From: Crambe crambe
Lineage: Eukaryota > Porifera > Demospongiae > Poecilosclerida > Crambeidae
Assembly: GCA_963924555.1 (NCBI GenBank)
Contig: OZ004587.1
Coordinates: 6,836,075 to 6,900,074 of the forward strand
Direction of reading: 5' to 3'
DNA: 64,000 bases
Made by a program: the position numbers and the translations under genes. Below the pieces are notes generated by a model, which did no database searches, had not been told where the DNA came from, and saw only the letters and a list, made by a program, of their open reading frames with translations. Position 1 is the first letter of the stretch. Each line of letters starts with the position of its first letter. Shown here one piece after another: positions 11,434-20,982 of the stretch.

Positions 11434-12240
11434 TGGCAGTGAATGGTCAGACTACAGTCCTGCAGCAAAGTGTTTAAAACAGTGCTCAGGCATGCGAGAA
11501 TGTATATTTTTTAACCGCTGATTGTTTAATACAAATAATTGCAATTCACGTTCACACATGCACTTGAACTTAACTCACACGTTAGATGGCAAGAAACTGG
11601 GAACTATTATGTGTTGAAAGGTTTTCAGGTTGGAACTTTAAAAATTGCTTGCTTAGAATTAAGACAGGAAACCTGCGGGGACCAAGTTTAAGGAATATAA
11701 TGACAATGCAGTCCTGATTTTGGTCTACCAAGTTTCAATCCTCAATATTTCTTCGTACTCTGAGTTCCAGAATTCTTAGCACATGCATGTCACTTTGTGT
11801 CAACCAATGACTGTGGTGATATGCATGTTTGCTACATACACTATTTTAGCTGATTACTACATGTATATGCATGGTAAAAAGCTGTAATGATGTCAATGGC
11901 CCTTTAGAATATGTTAGGCACTCTCGTCAGCATCAGAGACTTTAACCTCTGATCCCAGGTTACGGGACGAGGACCCCAGAGTGCATGGTAACCCAAAAAT
12001 AATATTTGATGCAGCAATAATAATACAGTAGTTGCATCTTGCATGATGTGAATTGATAATGAATGCCTGTCTGTTATTTGAAAGTTACGTTGTCTGAAGG
12101 CTGAATATACATGAAAGCATATAAGATTTTACTCAGTGGAAGTGGATTAGTTTTACAGATTCAAAGACCCTCATATTCAAAATGACAAGTGTTTACACCA
12201 AGATTTTAAATAGCAGAAATCAGCCATTGAATGTGTTGAG
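11434..12240. other. No gene seen; end of duplicated segment
   Basis: Non-coding. The phrase CAGCATCAGAGACTTTAACC near 11931-11950 recurs near 45643-45662, so the duplication shared with the 44.5-45.67 kb locus extends at least this far. Nothing else is recognisable. Confidence 0.6.
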
Positions 12241-12700
12241 TATAGCTTCTATTTCCTAAAACATCATGTTGTTGTAAGGCAATTTCAAGAATAGTGTCTT
12301 GAGATCATGACAGTTTTAGCAATAACACTGTAGCCATACCTTCTTTTCCAATCAAGTTAGCTACAACTGATATTCAGACTCCACAATTTTTCACAAAATT
12401 TCATGTCAGTAAGACTTAATTTGTACACCATATGATCATCATGAGGAATATCTAGAACACGCAACATTTTGTAAGAGCTTTAGCTGTCACTCACTGTAAG
12501 AAGAGTATGTAGCATTAGCAAGAGCTACTATACTCCATCTAGTCATTTCACCATAGATGAAGTATCAAGTAAATTGTATTTCTTACATCATTATGAGAGA
12601 AAATGAGTGCTAGATAACTGCAGTGCTCTAAAGTATTAGTAAGAACCATCACACCTTTGTCAGTAAGTAGCACTTTATACATCAGCAAGAGGAGATCATT
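12241..12700 (-). pseudogene. Decayed duplicate of NLR-A 3' end (LRR relic)
   Basis: On the minus strand this matches the last LRRs of the neighbouring gene (12,830-13,500) in the same order. Shared phrases include AGATCATGACA, CATACCTTCTTTT-like, TTTCATGTCAGTAAGAC and CAGTGCTCTAAA. Many indels and stops remove any continuous reading frame. It is a tandem partial copy lying just downstream of NLR-A in the same orientation, so unequal exchange or tandem duplication is likely. Confidence 0.7.
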
Positions 12701-12823
12701 CAGTGACCTCGCTAAGTGTTGTGTTCAAGAAGTAGCTAATACCATACATTACAGAATTCAGCCAGCTGAAATGTTCAAAACTCAAAATGCGAAAAAATGG
12801 TTGAGAAAGTAGCTAGCTACTTA

Positions 12824-15800
12824 TTAAATTTTACTTGCATCATTATGTTGTTGCAAAGCTTTTTTTAAGAGCTTTTTTGCCACTATACTTTTAATCCCAT
12901 AAAATTTCAGTGTCTTAAGATCATGACAATATTTGATCGAATCAGCAATAGCACCTGCACCTTCTTTTTCGATTTGGATATAACTGATATTGAGACTCTG
13001 CATTTTTCTACATTTCATGATGTCAGTAAGACCTCGTGCACCATCATCTCCGATATAATTATTAGATATATCTAGTACATGTAGATTACTGCATCTGGTA
13101 AGAGCTTCAGCTACAATATTAATGTCACTCCCTGAAAGATTATTGTTATTGATGATGAGAGTATGCAAGTTACTGCAACACTTTATAGCATCAGCAAGAG
13201 CTACTATTCTACCAGCTTGAGGAGCAATCCAATTGTCATCTCCTAAATAATCATATCCAGAATAAAACCTATCCTCATCTCCAAAATAAAAATAATCCTC
13301 ATCTCCAGAACTAAAATAATACTCATCTCTAGCGTGATATCCACTGCCAATCCTATTAGATGAAATATCAAGTAAATGTAGCTTCCTGTGACACTTAATA
13401 GCTCCAGCGAGAGCTTGTATGCCATCTTCACTTATCTTATTACCAGAGAGAACGAGTGTGTGCAGACAACTGCAGTGCTCTAAACCATTAGCAAGAACCA
13501 TTGCACCTTTGTCACCAAGGTTGTTATGTCCAACATCAAGTGTGCACAAGTTACTGCACCACCTCATAGCACCAGCAAGAGCTTCTACACCTTCTGGATT
13601 GATTCTATTATTACCAAGCATAAGTGTATGCAGGTTACTGCAATGTTCAATAGCACCAGCAAGAACTTTCATACCATTTCTACCAATATCATTTTGTGCT
13701 ATGTCCAGTTTGCATAATTTGCTATTTGCAACATGAAGTAAATCAATGCGTGATATTTGCAGACTGCTACTTTGGTGGTGGTGATAGAAAGAGTGAGCGG
13801 CATGAGGATGAGGCTTTGGAATAATATGACGAATACCAAGTGAGTGCAGGTTAGAGCAGTGCTCAATAGCACAATAAATGGTTACAATACCATCATGACC
13901 GATATCATTGTGACTTAATTCTAATCTGCGTAGGTTATTGCAATGCTCTATGGCATCAGCAAAAGCTATTGCACCATCACTACCAATTTTATTATGACTT
14001 ATATCAAGTGTGTGAAGATTACTCCACTTCTTAACTGCTAGAGCAAGAGCCTGTGCACCATCATTACCAATATCATTACCACTAATATCAAGTGAGTAGA
14101 GGTCATGAACTTTAAGAGCTCTAGCAAGAACCCTCACCCCTTCATTACCAATATGATTAAAACTAATATCAAGGTTAATCATAAACCTGCATATCTCAAG
14201 AGCATTAGCTAAAATCTGAACATCAGAGTTATTGAGACGACAATGATCTAGATAAAGAGTAGATAATCTGCTGTAGCACCTGACAGTTGTTGCAAAAAAA
14301 GCCTTTACATTTTCTACATCAGTTCTGCAATCAGAAAATTTAAGAGTGTGCAAATCAGTACAATTCCTGGTAGCATAAATTAAAGCTCTTGTACCAATTC
14401 TCCCGATATGATTATGAGCAACATCAAGTGTTTGTAGTTTGACACACTGCTTAATGGCACCAGCAAGAGCTGTAGCACCTTCATCGCCTATATTATTATG
14501 AGAGATATAAAGTATGTGCAGATTTTTACAGTACTTATCGATTATATCAGCTAAAGCCATAGCACCATCTTTAAAAAGGCTATTGTGAGCAATATTGAGG
14601 GTATGCAGATCAATGCAATATTTCAATGCACCAGCAAGCGCCTTTATACCTACACAAATATTGTTATCACTAATATCCAATTCACCTAATGCAGAGCAGT
14701 GCTTAAGAACATCTGCTAGTGATCTGGCACCACGAAAACCAATTGAATTTTTAGATAAATTAAGTGAAGTCAATTTCGAGCAATTATTCAGAGCAAGAGC
14801 TAGTGCTCTTGCTCCACTACTCCCCATGTTTCTATTATCAATATTCAGTGAGTTGATATAAATATCCTCTTTAATCTGAAATAAGGCATCGGCACCATGC
14901 TTGGTTATATTATTATTCCATAAATGAAGCTTAAAGTCATGCTTTGATGCTATAGCTTTAACAATGGCCATTGCTCCATCATTGCCAATATTATTGCAAC
15001 TCAAGTTTAGTGTACGGAGACTGAGGCATGATTCAATACTGTTTGCTAGAGCTAGTGCTCCTTCATCATCTATGTGATTAAGATCAAGTTCAAAAATTTT
15101 AATATTGCTATATCTGATACCACCAGAAAGAACTTTAGCTCCTTCATCAGTGATGCCACAGTTAATAAGGCTAAGTCTATTAAAAACAGAATTCTTTATG
15201 AGATCATCTGAAAGGATCTTAACTTCGACCAATCGAAGATTACAAAAGCTCATGTTTACATCAGATAGGTTACCAGTGGAGCAGAAATAAAATGGAAGGG
15301 ATAGCAAGGAAGATAGATATTTCTTGGAATAATCAGGAAACCAAATGTTAATGATTTTGCTACATTGAGATCTGAAATCCCGAATCAACTTAATCAGGTC
15401 ATTTTCGTCAATAGCACCAATCTTAAGAACTTGAAGATTTGGATGGAGATTGGAATGTTTACTGCCACCAGTTAATGCACTCACTGCTTCTTCTCCAAGC
15501 TGAGTATTGGTAATGTCCAAGATTTCCAAAGAAGGTAACATATGGATCAATCTATTTACCATCATCAATTGCTCAGCAGCACAGTTGTGACCATGAAAAC
15601 ATAGAGAAGTCACTAGTGAAAGCTTTTCTCCAGCTTTCATCACAAGTACTTCTATTCCCTCTGGTCCTAATGTACATCCATCAAATACAAGTCTATTTAG
15701 TGTACCCTGTGCTGCATGGGAAATAACAAAAGCAATGGCAGTGAAATCTGAAGGAGTTAAAAACTTATCTTTGAAAGAGAGACTACCATCCTCTACTACA

Positions 15801-18682
15801 CTATTGCATGTGTTGGGCTGTTGAGACTCAAAGGAACACTGGACTTTATACAAAGTTCCAGTTTGTGTATTATTAACTAAACTTCTGAATTTACTGCTGT
15901 CATCAAATTTGACTAACCCACAGTAAAACTTCCAAGCAATTTGCATCTGTTTGGCATTCCCATATTCATTGACAAGTTTAGTTTGCTCCTCTTCTTCAAG
16001 TTTAGAGATGTGGTACGCTGTGAGGAATTCTTGAAAGGTAAGGTGAAGAAATGTGTATAGCTTTTGAAAACCATATTTTAAAGCTACTCTATCAACAGTA
16101 ATTAAACCAAGATAATCCCGGTTACTATGAACATCGAAAAAATCTTGGACATCAATTTGTTTCATAACTTGTTTTGATGATACAGTCATTTCAAAGGCAA
16201 GCTTGCAAATCTTCATATATGACTCTCTTTCAGAAGATGGTAATGATTCAATTGAGTCTATATAAATATCTTCATCATCATTTAATTGACGCAATGCACG
16301 CAGAAAAAAATATATAGTAAATTCTTTGTATATACCAGATTCTGTTTCAGGAAGACTTCTATCAACTTGACAGAGAAAGCACACCATGGCAGCATGAATA
16401 GGCAAATAGCACATATGATGCACATTAGGGTGGTGATCAAGGTACTTGAGTAATTTAGAACATTGCAATACATCTGAAAAATTGTACGCTTTTATATACT
16501 CAGATATCTGTTCTTTTAGAAATCCAAGTACTTCTATTTGCCTTGATGCTATGGGCCTAAAATTAGCTACAGCAGCAGGACGAGAGGCTACTATAACAAC
16601 AGCTTTGGGAAGCTCTGATCTTTTGATGAGCTTATGGATAAATGGATCTTTTTTCTTAGGTAAGTATTCATCTAAACCATCAAGGATAAAGCAAAGGCCC
16701 AAACCATTGTGCTTATCTGCATACTTTAAAATGTCCTTAAATGCTGAATCAGTTTCACTGTTATAGTAGCATTCAAGAATATTGTGCAGTTTAATGTTGG
16801 GAGCGCTAAGAAATCCACGGAGATGGACTAAAAATAAGAGTCTGACTTGACGAAACTTCAATCCATCATTAGCCCAATCTTGACTGATTTTGTGGACTAG
16901 GGTGGTCTTTCCACTACCTGGACGACCTTCAATCAAAAGACGTGTCCCACTACCCAACCCATCAAAAATACTCTCATACTCAATGCTCTCTTTATCCTTA
17001 AAGACATCATCAGCATCTCCTCGAATGGTACAGCGAGCATATTCTCCAGCATTATTAATACCTTGCTGTTTGATTAGAGCTAAGTTGATGTAAGTGTCAA
17101 TATTCACTGGAGGCCAAGTGTCCTCTGGTACTTCAGGTTTAGCAGTATAAATATCTGTGAGTTTTTTTGTATACTTGTCCAATGGAGTTTCTATAGTCAA
17201 TACTATAGGCTCTGAAGTAATAACATGATCACCTTGTTGGATCCTACATGTGTAAGAGCCTTCCACTATCAAATTATCAGCAAATATATTCATAATGCAA
17301 TCTTCAGAGCCATAACAGTTATGAGCTTGTTCAGCATCATTTAGTTCTTCCCCATCTTTGTACCATTGATATGTAAGGGAAGCTTCAGAGACAGAACTAA
17401 CTACCACTCCAAGCAAAACACTATTGCTTTCATGAATCTTAATACTGTGAGACTGATCGAGAATTGATAAGGTACCCCTTTCTTCTTTCTTCAGCATACC
17501 TTTAAGACCTATCTTCCTGTAAATATCTAGTCCCAGTTTGGATAATGTATTTTCAAGATTTTTAAGTGTAGGGGGTTTAGCACAATCATACTTTCGTGTT
17601 ACCCAGGCATGAAGTACTAACCTCAAACAATCAGCTTCATTATTATTCGTGGACTGAATGCTATTTATTAATTCATGAGGTAAATCCAAAAAAATAGCAA
17701 CTTTTTTCCAGGAGAGTGTGATATTATTATCACACTCTGAAATAGTGGAAACCAAATCTGAGATATCTTTTTCTTCCAAATAAGTAAGTTGCTCCATGCT
17801 AGCCTGAACTCTAGGAGAAGCTCTCAATGATTGATCATAGTATACTTTTACTTTGTCCAGCAAGCTATGAATTCCTTCATGTTTATACAATAGACTTAGC
17901 CACATATCAAAGCTTTCATGATCGTTTGCTATCTTTTTGTTCACATGCAGTATTAGGTACCTGCATTTTAGTGAGTGTGACACATTGCAGTCCAGTGAAG
18001 CAAAGATATCCCTCACCTTCTCAGGAATGAGATTAGCTGTGTGTGCATCCTCAACCAAAGTCTCCAATAGGTTAGGATTTTGAAGATAAGCTATTGTTTT
18101 TTCTCCATGATACTTCAAAGCTTTCATTGCAAGTGTGTTGTAATAAACATTTTTAGCACCTGAAATATCTGATAATAGCTTGTCTAGATTTTCCTGACCT
18201 AGTTCAATAGCACTGGCCCTCAAAGTTGCTAAATCTGTGTGCTTTAGATAAGCTACATATTCTTCAAGCATTTGTTCTCTCTCTGTGGATGCATTTTTAG
18301 TATTTGCTAGTTCCATTGTTTTGCTCAATAGCTCAGTGAGCGTAGTGAGTTCACTCGTATACTGGTATCTCTCTTTCGATTTTACCATTTTAACTAAATC
18401 TGATAAATTTAAATCAGCAGTTGTAAATAAAGCCACTAATTTTTCCTTATATTTACTCATGGCTTCTGCTATGTAATCTTTGAGACTAAATCTAGGAGAA
18501 CAGGCACTTGGTTGAGGGGGTTGAGTGGGTATAGAGGTTGTAGTACCACCCATGGGATCTAACAAAGGTTGCACTATTGAAGGGGAGGTGTCACTAGCTA
18601 TGGGTGCGGGTGGTGTGACCTTCATTCTTTTAGGAAGTGGGGGGCCAATAGGTAGAGGAAGTGAGGTGGGTGTGGCCATCAT
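12824..18682 (-). CDS. NLR-A: helical module, CARD-like, Death, Ig, NACHT, LRR receptor
   Basis: A cytosolic innate-immune-type receptor by domain family, 1,952 residues in one uninterrupted frame. Approximate domains: Pro-rich N-terminus (1-60); a helical module (65-185); a CARD-like helical domain (209-288); a Death domain (305-393, with Trp325 in LSWKKVAIFL and the PPTLKNL ending); an Ig-like domain (410-500, Trp440 in LTYQWYKDGE, Cys479 in GSYTCRI, no B-strand Cys); NACHT with Walker A GRPGSGKT at 586-593 and Walker B ILDGLDEY ending at 673; then RNase-inhibitor-type LRRs from about 1166 to the end. Two inserts interrupt the LRRs: a His-rich one (about 1618-1647) and an acidic Tyr-rich one (about 1777-1823). 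Start: ATG ATG at 18682. An AG after TTATTTTGTCAC just upstream could mark an earlier non-coding or short coding exon. It lies next to other NLR pieces. Ligand and partners are unknown. Confidence 0.92.
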   Translation of the reverse strand: MMATPTSLPLPIGPPLPKRMKVTPPAPIASDTSPSIVQPLLDPMGGTTTSIPTQPPQPSACSPRFSLKDYIAEAMSKYKEKLVALFTTADLNLSDLVKMVKSKERYQYTSELTTLTELLSKTMELANTKNASTEREQMLEEYVAYLKHTDLATLRASAIELGQENLDKLLSDISGAKNVYYNTLAMKALKYHGEKTIAYLQNPNLLETLVEDAHTANLIPEKVRDIFASLDCNVSHSLKCRYLILHVNKKIANDHESFDMWLSLLYKHEGIHSLLDKVKVYYDQSLRASPRVQASMEQLTYLEEKDISDLVSTISECDNNITLSWKKVAIFLDLPHELINSIQSTNNNEADCLRLVLHAWVTRKYDCAKPPTLKNLENTLSKLGLDIYRKIGLKGMLKKEERGTLSILDQSHSIKIHESNSVLLGVVVSSVSEASLTYQWYKDGEELNDAEQAHNCYGSEDCIMNIFADNLIVEGSYTCRIQQGDHVITSEPIVLTIETPLDKYTKKLTDIYTAKPEVPEDTWPPVNIDTYINLALIKQQGINNAGEYARCTIRGDADDVFKDKESIEYESIFDGLGSGTRLLIEGRPGSGKTTLVHKISQDWANDGLKFRQVRLLFLVHLRGFLSAPNIKLHNILECYYNSETDSAFKDILKYADKHNGLGLCFILDGLDEYLPKKKDPFIHKLIKRSELPKAVVIVASRPAAVANFRPIASRQIEVLGFLKEQISEYIKAYNFSDVLQCSKLLKYLDHHPNVHHMCYLPIHAAMVCFLCQVDRSLPETESGIYKEFTIYFFLRALRQLNDDEDIYIDSIESLPSSERESYMKICKLAFEMTVSSKQVMKQIDVQDFFDVHSNRDYLGLITVDRVALKYGFQKLYTFLHLTFQEFLTAYHISKLEEEEQTKLVNEYGNAKQMQIAWKFYCGLVKFDDSSKFRSLVNNTQTGTLYKVQCSFESQQPNTCNSVVEDGSLSFKDKFLTPSDFTAIAFVISHAAQGTLNRLVFDGCTLGPEGIEVLVMKAGEKLSLVTSLCFHGHNCAAEQLMMVNRLIHMLPSLEILDITNTQLGEEAVSALTGGSKHSNLHPNLQVLKIGAIDENDLIKLIRDFRSQCSKIINIWFPDYSKKYLSSLLSLPFYFCSTGNLSDVNMSFCNLRLVEVKILSDDLIKNSVFNRLSLINCGITDEGAKVLSGGIRYSNIKIFELDLNHIDDEGALALANSIESCLSLRTLNLSCNNIGNDGAMAIVKAIASKHDFKLHLWNNNITKHGADALFQIKEDIYINSLNIDNRNMGSSGARALALALNNCSKLTSLNLSKNSIGFRGARSLADVLKHCSALGELDISDNNICVGIKALAGALKYCIDLHTLNIAHNSLFKDGAMALADIIDKYCKNLHILYISHNNIGDEGATALAGAIKQCVKLQTLDVAHNHIGRIGTRALIYATRNCTDLHTLKFSDCRTDVENVKAFFATTVRCYSRLSTLYLDHCRLNNSDVQILANALEICRFMINLDISFNHIGNEGVRVLARALKVHDLYSLDISGNDIGNDGAQALALAVKKWSNLHTLDISHNKIGSDGAIAFADAIEHCNNLRRLELSHNDIGHDGIVTIYCAIEHCSNLHSLGIRHIIPKPHPHAAHSFYHHHQSSSLQISRIDLLHVANSKLCKLDIAQNDIGRNGMKVLAGAIEHCSNLHTLMLGNNRINPEGVEALAGAMRWCSNLCTLDVGHNNLGDKGAMVLANGLEHCSCLHTLVLSGNKISEDGIQALAGAIKCHRKLHLLDISSNRIGSGYHARDEYYFSSGDEDYFYFGDEDRFYSGYDYLGDDNWIAPQAGRIVALADAIKCCSNLHTLIINNNNLSGSDINIVAEALTRCSNLHVLDISNNYIGDDGARGLTDIMKCRKMQSLNISYIQIEKEGAGAIADSIKYCHDLKTLKFYGIKSIVAKKLLKKALQQHNDASKI

Positions 18683-18689
18683 AGTCCCA

Positions 18690-18910
18690 GTAGAAACTGT
18701 GACAAAATAATAAATGACTATTGATGAACAGACAATTTTTGACGATAGCTACAGAGAATGCAGTAGTCACTAATTATTGTACTCTCTGAAATCATAAGAT
18801 TTTATGTAGTAAATAGCCTCATACCCAGCCCCACATTTTTCACGGGCATGAAAAATGCAATGGATGAATTGTATGTGCATTTGGTATATAACAGTAGAAG
18901 GACAAGTTGT
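18690..18910. promoter_or_regulatory. Probable 5' flank of NLR-A
   Basis: AT-rich sequence between the NLR-A start codon and a TIR element. No clear core-promoter motif can be assigned. The TIR element at 18911 lies only about 230 bp from the start codon, so it could affect expression. Confidence 0.3.
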
Positions 18911-19411
18911 TAGCTAGTCTCGTGTAGCTGACCCTTACCAACTGTGAGGGAGTACTTGTTCATGCCACCAAAAAAAGTACTGGCGGTTAATAATCAAATT
19001 TCGTAATGACGTCATGAAGCATAGGAAGACAACATTATTTGCACCTTGATGAGTCTCTAGCAAGCAGCTACTTCTGCTGCTCAGAACTTAGGAAAGAGAC
19101 ATGCAGACGAAGATAACTTATTCTAGATGGAGTTAATTGTAGGAGCTGGAGGTGTAGCTGCTGGAGCACAGTAGACTTTCTAATAGTCTCTACTACCTTC
19201 TTCACAGGAGAGCTCAAATAAGACGACTCCAAGGGAAGGAGCCCTAGATTTCAAGCTTCTTTTTTCTCTATCTGGATCAGCCTAAATTCGTTTGTGCACA
19301 TGCGCACAGTTTACATCAGCTCACACAAAAAAAATTGCATTTCCATGGAACAAATACCAGTATTGCATGTTCCCAGACCCTTTCCTTCCCTCGGTCGGCT
19401 ACATGAGACTA
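18911..19411. mobile_element. Small TIR element with 9-bp target duplication
   Basis: Flanked by the direct repeat ACAAGTTGT at 18902-18910 and 19412-19420. The ends are inverted: TAGCTAGTCTCGTGTAGCTG on the left and GTCGGCTACATGAGACTA on the right, followed inward by related CCCTTACCAACTG and CTTTCCTTCCCTCGG tracts. The 9-bp target duplication fits Mutator-like elements. It shares its TAGTCTCG end with the element at 25227-25839. No gene inside. Confidence 0.75.
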
Positions 19412-19584
19412 ACAAGTTGTGCACTATGCGGGTTGCTAAAAGTTTTGCGTTTTTATATCCTACATTAGAAATGTTAGCTGTAAATACTAGTTACAGACTT
19501 GGATGATTAGCTATTTTCATTTCAAGTAACCCCTTACCCGTACCCATCACCAAACTCGAGAATCACAGCAATAATATTATGGTA

Positions 19585-19616
19585 CTTCTGCATTGTTCTG
19601 GAGAACAATGCAGAAG
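19585..19616. repeat. Perfect hairpin, 14-bp stem
   Basis: CTTCTGCATTGTTC and GAACAATGCAGAAG flank TGGA. It sits near the presumed 5' end of the old Gypsy copy. Part of it (AACAATGCAGAAGAT) recurs near 33283. Confidence 0.6.
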
Positions 19617-19776
19617 ATGATGATAATTATTATACTGGACTGAGCATGCTCATACTATATAGTTATTATATCATACTACTTATGTCATAGTCATTATTAA
19701 TAGACTGTGTTCTGTAATCATTTAGTCAGTTATACTATCTTGAGCTGTGAGTATTATTATAACTAAGGCCATTACA

Positions 19777-20780
19777 TGGTGTCAGAAGTGGGATACAATG
19801 GCAGCCTACCAGATCCCAGCACTTGAGAAATTCTCCTTCAACCCCGAAGAATGGCCACGCTGGATTAGGCGCTTTGAAAGGTTTCGTCAAGCGTCAGGAC
19901 TATAGCCACTAAAACGGAGGAGAACCAGGTGAACACTCTTGTTTATTCTATGGGCGAAAAAGCGGACGATAATTATTTTGAAGAAGATGCCAAAAAATAT
20001 AAGACTATCAAAGATAAATTTGAAGCTCATTTCGTAAAGACGAGAAATAGCTACTATTTATGAGAGAGCGAAATTCAATAGCCGCAAGCAAGGAGAAAAT
20101 GAAACAGCCCATGATTTTATTGTTGCAGTTCACTGTCTAGCTGAACACTGTGCATTTGGAGAACTATGAGACGAATTAATTCGAGATCGAATAGTAGTCG
20201 GTATTAGAGATGTAAAACTCTCACAAAAACTCCAACTGAATGCAAAGCTTACCCTGGAAAAAGCCGAAATTGAGGTCAGATAAAGTGAATCAGTGAAAGA
20301 GCAACAAGGTACGATCAGAACCAGCCAAGATACAGAAGATATTGGAGCCATCAAAGGTCACAATCGAAGTGGACAGCTGCAAAGACATTTATGAGGTCAA
20401 TACAAGAAATCACCCAAGCGATTCAATCCTACAACACAATCCACACAATCGTGTACAAGATGCGGTCAGTCTCCCCCTCATAGCAAGCCTCAATGTCCAG
20501 CCAGAGATATGGTTTGTCATAAGTGCCATAAGAAGGGACACTTTCAAAAGGTATGCAGGAGTAAAAGTAGCATCAAGGCTATTTCAGCTGAGGATACAGA
20601 TACAGACTTGGGTTTCCTTGGAGTAGTACACAATCCAGAGACTAAGTCATCTCCATGGATGTCAACTGTGTCTATCAATGAGAGTGATTCAAAGTTGATA
20701 CTGGAGCCGATGTAACTGTCATCCCCGAGAATGAATACTGCAGTGAGGTGGATGGCCCACTCACACCTTTGTCTATGATA
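19777..20780 (+). pseudogene. Old Ty3/Gypsy element, gag and start of protease (5' part)
   Basis: Starts with a primer-binding-like TGGTGTCAGAAGTGGGAT at 19777, identical to that of the young element. The ATG at 19798 opens a gag similar to that of the 20983 element (MAAYQIPALEKFSF, then ERAKFN, IVVGIRD), with several stops and frameshifts. A zinc knuckle CHKCHKKGHFQKVC lies at about 20515-20556, and a protease active-site motif DTGADVTVIPE near 20697. The frame stops at 20780, where a TA-flanked DNA element was inserted. The pol part resumes after 25986. The preceding AT-rich stretch ending in CATTACA at 19776 is probably its 5' LTR, whose start I cannot fix. Confidence 0.75.
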
Positions 20781-20803
20781 CCGTACTCCCGCGTTATTAG
20801 GCG

Positions 20804-20962
20804 TGTGACAGTATTATGTTTAGTTGTGTATTTCCATTAGTTATTATACATGACATTGTATCATCCTATAGTTATGTCATTTTGTATGTGAGTCTCGTGA
20901 TTGAGCAGCTGCTCATAGTTGAGAGTTAACTGATTTGTCCATTAGTATTTCATACTTTTACA
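20804..20962 (+). repeat. 5' LTR
   Basis: 159 bp, TG...CA ends, identical by eye to 24863-25021. It should hold the promoter and polyadenylation signals of the element. Confidence 0.9.
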
Positions 20963-20980
20963 TGGTGTCAGAAGTGGGAT
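20963..20980 (+). other. Primer-binding site
   Basis: TGGTGTCAGAAGTGGGAT directly after the 5' LTR. TGG pairs with a tRNA CCA end. The same sequence follows the old element's LTR at 19777. I do not assign the tRNA. Confidence 0.75.
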
Positions 20981-20982
20981 AG

